DNA of 9,751 nucleotides from Pseudomonadota bacterium (GTDB lineage Bacteria > Pseudomonadota > Alphaproteobacteria > Reyranellales > Reyranellaceae), in the NCBI GenBank assembly GCA_023436825.1, contig JAEZHS010000498.1, forward strand, positions 1 through 9,751, written 5' to 3'. The notes under the pieces are model-generated. The model ran no database searches. It had not been told where the DNA came from and saw nothing but the letters and a program-made list of their open reading frames with translations. Made by a program: the position numbers and the translations under genes. Shown piece by piece: positions 5,439 to 9,751 of the stretch; position 1 is the stretch's first letter; every line of letters starts with the position of its first letter.

Positions 5439-6659
5439 TTATCTCACCCACACCCCGCCATCCTTGTTGGTGTAGCCGAGCGAGAGATAGGCCGCGTCGA
5501 CCAGCGCCTGGCCGCGCTCGTTCATCAGCAGGCCGGGGCCCATGCGGTTCATGGTGTAACCGAAGGAGAGGCCGGCGACGGGATCGGCGAAACCGAGCGA
5601 GCCGCCGGCGCCGACATGGCCGAAGGCGGCGCTGCCCATGATCACGCTGTCGACGTCAGGGCCGAACAACTCGGCGCCGATGCTGCACCTGCGGTTGTCC
5701 ATCGACTTCATGAAGCCCAAGGCGAAGCGCGTCGGGATGCGCAGCGTGGCGTCGTCGTGCGTCGCCATCGAGACCTCGCCCATGCGGGTGAGAGTCCTGG
5801 CGTCGACGAGGTTACCGCCGCCGTTGGCAAGCGGCGCATACAGGCCGGCGAGTCCGCGCGCGTTGGTGATGCCGTTGGCGGCGCCGATCTCGGCGGCGCG
5901 GCCGGCCCGCGTGTTGGCGCCGCCGGTGCGCCAGGCGCCGACGTTGAAGAAGAACAGCGCAGCGGGCGAGTCCTTCTTGGTCGCGAGATCGATCATGAAC
6001 GGCGTCTTGGCCTGCTCAGCCTTGTAGACGAAGGGGATGATCGGCGCGACGCGCGGCTCGATCTCCTCGGGCAGGCCGATCCAGAAATCGAGTCCCAGGG
6101 GCCTGGCGATCTCGTTCTGGAAGAACGTGCCCAACGAGACGCCGGAGGCCCGCCGCACCATCTCGCCCACGGTCCAGCCGAAGGTGAAGCCGTGATAGCC
6201 GTTGCGTATGCCGGGCTCCCAGAACGGTGCTTCGTCGGCCAGCAGGCCGGTCATGTAGTCCCATTCGTAGGGACCGCTGTCCTTCACCTTGGCACGCAGC
6301 GCCGGCACGCCCACCGAATGGTCGAGCATCATGCGCGTGGTCGCGCGCTCCTTGCCGTGCGTCGCGAACTCCGGCCACAGCTCGGCGACGGGTGCGTCGA
6401 GGTCGAGCTTGCCGCGGCTCGCCAGCACATGGGCGCAGATCGCCGTGGCGCCCTTGGTGCAGGAGAAGACGATGCCGACGGTGTCGCGGGTCCACGCCGC
6501 GCCGGTCTTCCGGTCGGCGACGCCGCCCCACAGGTCGACCACCGTCTCGCCCCCGACCGTGAGGCTGACGGACGCCCCGACCTCGCCCTTGGCATCGAAA
6601 TTGTCCTGGAAGGCCTCGGCGACGCGCTCGAAGCCGGGCTTGCAGAGGCCGTCGGTCAC
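5439..6659 (-). CDS. Beta-lactamase-fold serine hydrolase (class C / EstB-like)
   Basis: A 406-residue enzyme of the beta-lactamase superfamily (PF00144 type), a group of esterases, peptidases and lactonases, most of which are not resistance enzymes. Catalytic motifs are visible: Ser66-Cys-Thr-Lys69 (SxxK) with the nucleophile and base, Tyr155 in GYHGFTFGWTVGE, and His348-Val-Gly350 in GHVGAGGSLGFADP in place of KTG. The protein starts directly with the catalytic domain and has no signal peptide, which favours a cytoplasmic esterase over a periplasmic beta-lactamase. The start is GTG at 6659, chosen because it overlaps the esterase stop as GTGA and the frame before it has no family character. 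It is the last gene of a glycosylase-esterase-hydrolase operon; the stop is TAA at 5441-5439, just ahead of the palindromic repeat. The substrate is unknown. Confidence 0.92.
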   Translation of the reverse strand: MTDGLCKPGFERVAEAFQDNFDAKGEVGASVSLTVGGETVVDLWGGVADRKTGAAWTRDTVGIVFSCTKGATAICAHVLASRGKLDLDAPVAELWPEFATHGKERATTRMMLDHSVGVPALRAKVKDSGPYEWDYMTGLLADEAPFWEPGIRNGYHGFTFGWTVGEMVRRASGVSLGTFFQNEIARPLGLDFWIGLPEEIEPRVAPIIPFVYKAEQAKTPFMIDLATKKDSPAALFFFNVGAWRTGGANTRAGRAAEIGAANGITNARGLAGLYAPLANGGGNLVDARTLTRMGEVSMATHDDATLRIPTRFALGFMKSMDNRRCSIGAELFGPDVDSVIMGSAAFGHVGAGGSLGFADPVAGLSFGYTMNRMGPGLLMNERGQALVDAAYLSLGYTNKDGGVWVR

Positions 6660-7321
6660 TTCGGCACCGGGAGCTTGAAGGCGGCGATCAGGAAGCGCGC
6701 GGCCTCCGACAGTCCCGTGTCGTTGATGCCGTGGCCGACGCCTTCGGCGATGTGCAGGCTGACCTTCACGTCGTGCTCCTGCAGCACCTGGGTAGCGCGA
6801 TGGCTCAGGGTATGCGGCAGCATCTCGTCCTTGTCGCCATGTGTGAGGAGCACGGGCGGTCTCGACTTGATTTCGTCCTTCAGGACCTCCGGTCCCGCCA
6901 GCATGCCCGAGAAGCCGATGATGCCGGCGAGCGGCTTGGCGCGGCGCAGGCCGACATGCAGCGCCATCATCGTGCCCTGGGAGAAGCCGACCAGCGCGGT
7001 CTTGCTTTCGTCGAGCCCATGCTCGGCCATCATCTCGTCGAGGAAGGCGTCGACATCGGCCGCAGCGCTGCGCACGCCGGCGAGCGCCAGGGCCGGATCG
7101 AGGCGCGACACGGGAAACCACTGGTAGCCGAAAGGATTGCCTTCGCATGGTTGCGGGGCGTTGGGCGCATGAAAGATCACGTCGGGCATCAACGGCCCCA
7201 GCACCGGCGCGAGCCCGATCAGGTCGTTGCCGTCGGCGCCGTAGCCGTGCAGCAGGATCACCATGTGGCCGGGCTTGCCCTCGTTGTGCGGGCCGTAGCT
7301 GGCGCCTTCGAGCTTGGTCAT
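6656..7321 (-). CDS. Carboxylesterase / phospholipase-like alpha/beta hydrolase
   Basis: A 221-residue alpha/beta-hydrolase of the phospholipase/carboxylesterase family (PF02230), normal in length. The oxyanion segment is ILLHGYGADGNDLIGLAP (22-39). The catalytic triad is seen as Ser114 in GFSQG (112-116), Asp165 in HGDKDEMLP (161-169) and His197 in GVGHGI (195-200). Family members hydrolyse short-chain esters, lysophospholipids or thioesters. It is cytoplasmic, with no signal peptide. The start is ATG at 7321, overlapping the glycosylase stop as ATGA. A GGAG lies 11 nt upstream inside the 24-bp repeat of the glycosylase tail. The stop TGA (6658-6656) overlaps the next gene's GTG. Both junctions imply translational coupling, so the three proteins are probably made together. 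Confidence 0.93.
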   Translation of the reverse strand: MTKLEGASYGPHNEGKPGHMVILLHGYGADGNDLIGLAPVLGPLMPDVIFHAPNAPQPCEGNPFGYQWFPVSRLDPALALAGVRSAAADVDAFLDEMMAEHGLDESKTALVGFSQGTMMALHVGLRRAKPLAGIIGFSGMLAGPEVLKDEIKSRPPVLLTHGDKDEMLPHTLSHRATQVLQEHDVKVSLHIAEGVGHGINDTGLSEAARFLIAAFKLPVPK

Positions 7322-8007
7322 TTCGCTTTCGACTCCAATTTCGGCATCGCTTTCGGCTCCAGCTTGGGTGCCTTGGCGCTCCAGTCCGGCATGTTGCGGC
7401 GATAGTGCCAGAGCAGCAGCGCCGCTGCACTGCGCCAGGGCCGCCACTGCTCTGCGATTTTGACCAGGCGTTTTGCATCGGGCCGCTTGCGCAGCTTCTT
7501 GAGATGCTGGGCGGCGATCACCAGGCCGAGATCGAGACCGGGCATGATGTCGGGCCGGCCGTGAGCGAACATCAGGTAGATCTCGGCCGTCCAGCGGCCG
7601 ATGCCCTTGGCTTGACACAGCATGGCGATGGCCGACTCATCGTCGAGCGCATCGAGCGCCTCGAAGTCGATGCGGCCCTCGACGATGTCGGTGGCGAGGC
7701 TGCGCCCGTAGCGCATCTTGGCGCCCGACAGGCCGACAGCGCGCAGCGCCTCGTCGTTCAACGCCAGGAAATCTGCCGGCTCCATGCTGGGCACCGCGGC
7801 TTCCAGCCTGAGCCAGATGCTGCGCGCGGCATGGACCGAGACCTGCTGGCCCACGATCGAGCGCATCAGGCCGCCGAATCCCGTCGGCACCTCGCGCAAT
7901 TCGGGATGTCCGACCTCCTCGATCGCGCGCGCGAAATCCGGATCGACCTTCGCCAGATGCCGCATCGCCTTCTTGAGATTGGCGGCATCGAGAACCACTT
8001 GAGCCAT
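7318..8007 (-). CDS. AlkA-type DNA-3-methyladenine glycosylase
   Basis: A 229-residue helix-hairpin-helix DNA glycosylase that would excise alkylated bases such as 3-methyladenine, starting base-excision repair. Evidence: the IVGQQVSV motif (51-58) typical of the AlkA branch, the hairpin LCQAKGIGRWTAEIYLM (130-146), and catalytic Asp159 in GLDLGL (157-162). It lacks the N-terminal TBP-like domain of E. coli AlkA and the Fe-S cysteines of the Nth/MutY branch. The C-terminus ends in a Lys/Pro/Ala tail with an 8-residue repeat, PKLEPKAM-PKLESKAK (214-229), possibly adding DNA affinity. The start is ATG at 8007; its Shine-Dalgarno is weak, and an extension to 8094 would overlap the divergent gene without family support. 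It is the first gene of the leftward operon, with 46 bp to the divergent nucleotidyltransferase. Confidence 0.92.
   Translation of the reverse strand: MAQVVLDAANLKKAMRHLAKVDPDFARAIEEVGHPELREVPTGFGGLMRSIVGQQVSVHAARSIWLRLEAAVPSMEPADFLALNDEALRAVGLSGAKMRYGRSLATDIVEGRIDFEALDALDDESAIAMLCQAKGIGRWTAEIYLMFAHGRPDIMPGLDLGLVIAAQHLKKLRKRPDAKRLVKIAEQWRPWRSAAALLLWHYRRNMPDWSAKAPKLEPKAMPKLESKAK
7321..7368. repeat. 24-bp imperfect tandem repeat in the glycosylase tail, carrying a ribosome site
   Basis: Two 24-bp units (7321-7344 and 7345-7368) match at about 18 of 24 positions and encode PKLEPKAM and PKLESKAK. Read on the minus strand, each unit holds GGAG, then GTCGAAAGCG-like sequence, then ATG. In the downstream unit this ATG is the esterase start. 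In the upstream unit it is Met221 of the glycosylase. The duplication therefore doubled the esterase start signal while adding eight residues to the glycosylase. Confidence 0.65.
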
Positions 8008-8053
8008 GCGGCCGGCATAGCACGCCGCGAGGCAGGACTGTAAGTTCCACTGC

Positions 8054-8851
8054 ATGCCCGACATCCCCACCCTTCCCGACCTGCAGGCCGGCATGCTCGA
8101 GCGCGTCGTTGCCGCCGTGCGCGCGGATGCCCGCTTCGAGGCGCTGCTGGGCAGCGGCTCGCTCGCCTATGGTGGCTTCGACGAGCACTCCGACCTCGAT
8201 TTCGTGATCGTCGTGCGCGAGGCCGACTATGCCGCGGCAATGGCGGAGCGCCACTCGTTCGCTGCCGGCCTTGGCGCGCTGCTCTCTGCCTTCACCGGCG
8301 AGCATGTCGGCGAGCCGCGGCTCTTGATCTGCCTGTTCGGCCCGCCGCTGCTGCATGTCGACCTGAAGTTCGTCACGCCGGCCGACCTGGATGAATTCTA
8401 TGACCGGCCTGTGGTCTTGTGGGCGGGCGACGCTGCCGGCGTCGAGCGCCGTGTCGCCGCCGCGAAGATCACATCCGGCGGCAGGCCTGCCCAATGGTAC
8501 GAGGATCGAGCCTGGATCTGGCTGCACTACGCGGCGACCAAGCTCCTGCGCGGCGAACACTTCGAAGCCATCGGCGGGCTCGACTTCTTCCGCGACCAGG
8601 TGCTGGGCGCGATGGTCCAGCGCAATGCCCGCCGCAAGCCGCGCGGCGTCCGGAGAGTTGAGGAGATCGCCGATGCCAGGGCCCTCCTGGCGCCGACCGT
8701 GCCTGCCTTGGACCACGGCTCGATCGCGGAAGCCCTGAAGCGATCGGCCGCCCTCTATGTCGAACTGAGGCGGGACGAACCTCCTCCGTCACCTGTCGCC
8801 GGGATGCCGCAGGCGCTTCTGGATTTTATCGACGGCAAGCCGGCCGCATGA
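8054..8851 (+). CDS. DNA polymerase beta-type nucleotidyltransferase-domain protein
   Basis: A 265-residue protein with an N-terminal nucleotidyltransferase fold: GSGSLAYGGFDEHSDLDFVIV (33-53) gives the GS motif and the metal-binding Asp47-x-Asp49, and LLHVDLKFV (99-107) gives the third carboxylate, Asp103. All three catalytic acids are present, so it is probably active in transferring an NMP to a small molecule, protein or RNA. The C-terminal half (about 130-265) is mostly helical and resembles the helical domain of aminoglycoside adenylyltransferase-like proteins, but I cannot assign a substrate. The start is ATG at 8054, with only a distant AGGA upstream; Met14 (8093) is an alternative. 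The stop TGA overlaps the gluQ ATG as ATGA, so the two are likely co-translated. No antitoxin-like partner is adjacent, which argues against a classic toxin-antitoxin pair. Confidence 0.83.
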   Translation: MPDIPTLPDLQAGMLERVVAAVRADARFEALLGSGSLAYGGFDEHSDLDFVIVVREADYAAAMAERHSFAAGLGALLSAFTGEHVGEPRLLICLFGPPLLHVDLKFVTPADLDEFYDRPVVLWAGDAAGVERRVAAAKITSGGRPAQWYEDRAWIWLHYAATKLLRGEHFEAIGGLDFFRDQVLGAMVQRNARRKPRGVRRVEEIADARALLAPTVPALDHGSIAEALKRSAALYVELRRDEPPPSPVAGMPQALLDFIDGKPAA

Positions 8852-9732
8852 CGATCGTCACGCGCTTCGCGCCCAGCCCGACCGGCGAGCTGCATCTCGG
8901 CTCGGCCTATTCGGCCTGGACCGGTTGGCATCGCGCGCGCGAGGCCGATGGTCGCTTCCTGGTGCGCATCGAGGACATCGACATCCGCCGCTGCAAGCGG
9001 GAGTTCGAGACCGCGATCCTGGACGACCTGAATTGGCTCGGCTTCACCTGGGACGGAGAGGTCCGCCGACAGTCGGAGCACTTCGCGACCTACGGCAAGG
9101 TGCTCGACCAGCTCGGGGCGCGGGGTTTGGTCTATCCCTGCTTCTGCAGCCGCGCCGCGATCGAACGCGAGCTCGCCGCTTCCGCCAACGCACCGCACGC
9201 CCAGCTCCATGGGCCGGACGGGCCGCTCTACCCGGGTACCTGTCGCCATCTGTCGGTGCAGGAACGGCGGGACAGGATCGCCGCGGGGCACGAGCACCGC
9301 CTCCGCCTCGACGCCGAACGCGCGGCACGGGAAGCCGGTCCCTATCATTTCATCGACGAGACGCTGGGGCGCGTCGAGGGCGAGCCGTTGCTGATGGGCG
9401 ACTTCGTGATCGCGCGCAAGGACACGCCGACCAGCTACCATCTGGCGGTCACGGTCGACGACCATCTGCAGGGCATCACCCTGGTGACGCGCGGCGTCGA
9501 CGTGCTGCCTTCGACCCATGTGCACGGCCTGCTGCAGAAGCTGCTGAGCTACGAGACGCCGCGTTACGCCCACCACAAGCTCTTGACCGACGCCTCGGGC
9601 CGTCGCTTCGCCAAGCGTGACCGCGACATGACCATCCGCGCGATGCGTGAGGGCGGCATGACGCCCAGCCAGGTGATCGAAAGGGCGTTGCTCATGGCTC
9701 TTCCGGACCGCGAGCCTCCGGCTCGCTCATGA
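8848..9732 (+). CDS. gluQ: Glutamyl-Q tRNA(Asp) synthetase
   Basis: A 294-residue, GluRS-like enzyme without an anticodon-binding domain. It activates glutamate and attaches it to queuosine-34 of tRNA(Asp), forming glutamyl-queuosine. Visible motifs: RFAPSPTGELHLGSA (6-20) with the HIGH-type HLGS, IEDID (41-45), a zinc site made of Cys98-x-Cys100, Tyr128 and Cys132, GDFVIARKDTPTSYHLAVTVDDHLQGIT (184-211), and the KMSKS-type loop RRFAKRDRD (252-260). The length (about 300, not about 470) separates it from true glutamyl-tRNA synthetase. The start ATG at 8848 overlaps the nucleotidyltransferase stop as ATGA and has no separate ribosome site. It is not next to dksA, as it is in enterobacteria. 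The stop TGA (9730-9732) lies in a palindrome, and a further ATG at 9736 could open another gene that runs off the window. Confidence 0.95.
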   Translation: MTIVTRFAPSPTGELHLGSAYSAWTGWHRAREADGRFLVRIEDIDIRRCKREFETAILDDLNWLGFTWDGEVRRQSEHFATYGKVLDQLGARGLVYPCFCSRAAIERELAASANAPHAQLHGPDGPLYPGTCRHLSVQERRDRIAAGHEHRLRLDAERAAREAGPYHFIDETLGRVEGEPLLMGDFVIARKDTPTSYHLAVTVDDHLQGITLVTRGVDVLPSTHVHGLLQKLLSYETPRYAHHKLLTDASGRRFAKRDRDMTIRAMREGGMTPSQVIERALLMALPDREPPARS

Positions 9733-9742
9733 TTCATGAGCG
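9710..9742. repeat. Hairpin plus 19-bp palindrome at the gluQ stop
   Basis: GCGAGCC (9710-9716) and GGCTCGC (9720-9726) form a 7-bp hairpin with a 3-base loop. Directly after, CGCTCATGA-T-TCATGAGCG (9724-9742) is a perfect palindrome with 9-bp arms that includes the gluQ stop codon and a following ATG. The two structures share three bases and are mutually exclusive as RNA. No T-run follows within the window, so terminator function is unproven. Confidence 0.6.
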
Positions 9743-9751
9743 CGCTGGAAG

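Noticed and set aside
5439..6659. Serine hydrolase as an antibiotic-resistance beta-lactamase
   Set aside because: No signal peptide, an HxG instead of KTG motif, and an operon of cytoplasmic enzymes point to an EstB-like esterase.
5199..7127. Plus-strand frame of 642 codons opposite the hydrolase genes
   Set aside because: Antisense shadow: the opposite strand carries complete catalytic motifs of two hydrolases, and this frame has none.
8054..8851. Nucleotidyltransferase as the toxin half of a toxin-antitoxin or abortive-infection system
   Set aside because: No small antitoxin-like gene is adjacent; it overlaps a housekeeping tRNA enzyme and shows codon use like its neighbours.
9736..9751. 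Start of another gene (Met-Ser-Ala-Leu-Glu) after gluQ
   Set aside because: Only five codons are visible and there is no ribosome site; it cannot be supported within this window.

Overview
The window is GC-rich chromosomal DNA from a proteobacterium, most likely an alphaproteobacterium. The gene repertoire, the strong G/C bias at third codon positions and two types of palindromic intergenic repeat suggest this. A Reyranella- or Rhodospirillales/Hyphomicrobiales-like host is my guess from the look of the repeats and proteins, not something proven here. There is no rRNA, tRNA, CRISPR array, transposase or phage gene.

Left part (1-3551), all on the minus strand. A carotenoid cleavage oxygenase-family gene (3551 to 2115) is followed by a glutathione S-transferase (1965 to 1300), a small DUF2306-type membrane protein (1271 to 876) and a nitronate monooxygenase-family flavoprotein (814 down to the window edge, 3' end missing). 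The oxygenase and the GST are separated by a composite palindromic repeat (1986-2107). The GST and DUF2306 genes meet in a three-copy 16-bp tandem repeat that creates two four-codon minicistrons between them. The set looks oxidative or detoxifying, but no pathway can be named.

Middle (3552-4075) is a 524-bp stretch without a convincing gene. Parts of it are much lower in GC than the flanks. It holds a sigma70-like promoter on the plus strand, several inverted repeats, a possible leftward terminator and a 16/17-bp direct repeat. An MFS exporter-type gene (5329 to 4076) follows on the minus strand, with a 75-bp palindromic repeat just upstream of its start.

Right part (5439-9732) holds two divergent overlapping operons. 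Leftward, an AlkA-type DNA glycosylase (8007 to 7318), an alpha/beta-hydrolase esterase (7321 to 6656) and a beta-lactamase-fold serine hydrolase (6659 to 5439) are joined by 4-nt ATGA and GTGA overlaps. Rightward, a DNA polymerase beta-type nucleotidyltransferase (8054 to 8851) overlaps glutamyl-Q tRNA(Asp) synthetase (8848 to 9732) by ATGA. Only 46 bp separate the two operons.

I see no clear new defence or mobile system. The most unusual structure is the tandem duplication of translation start signals at gene junctions: the 16-bp triplet at 1265-1312, and a weaker 24-bp case at 7321-7368. The gene-free stretch at 3552-4075 and the nucleotidyltransferase/gluQ pairing come next.
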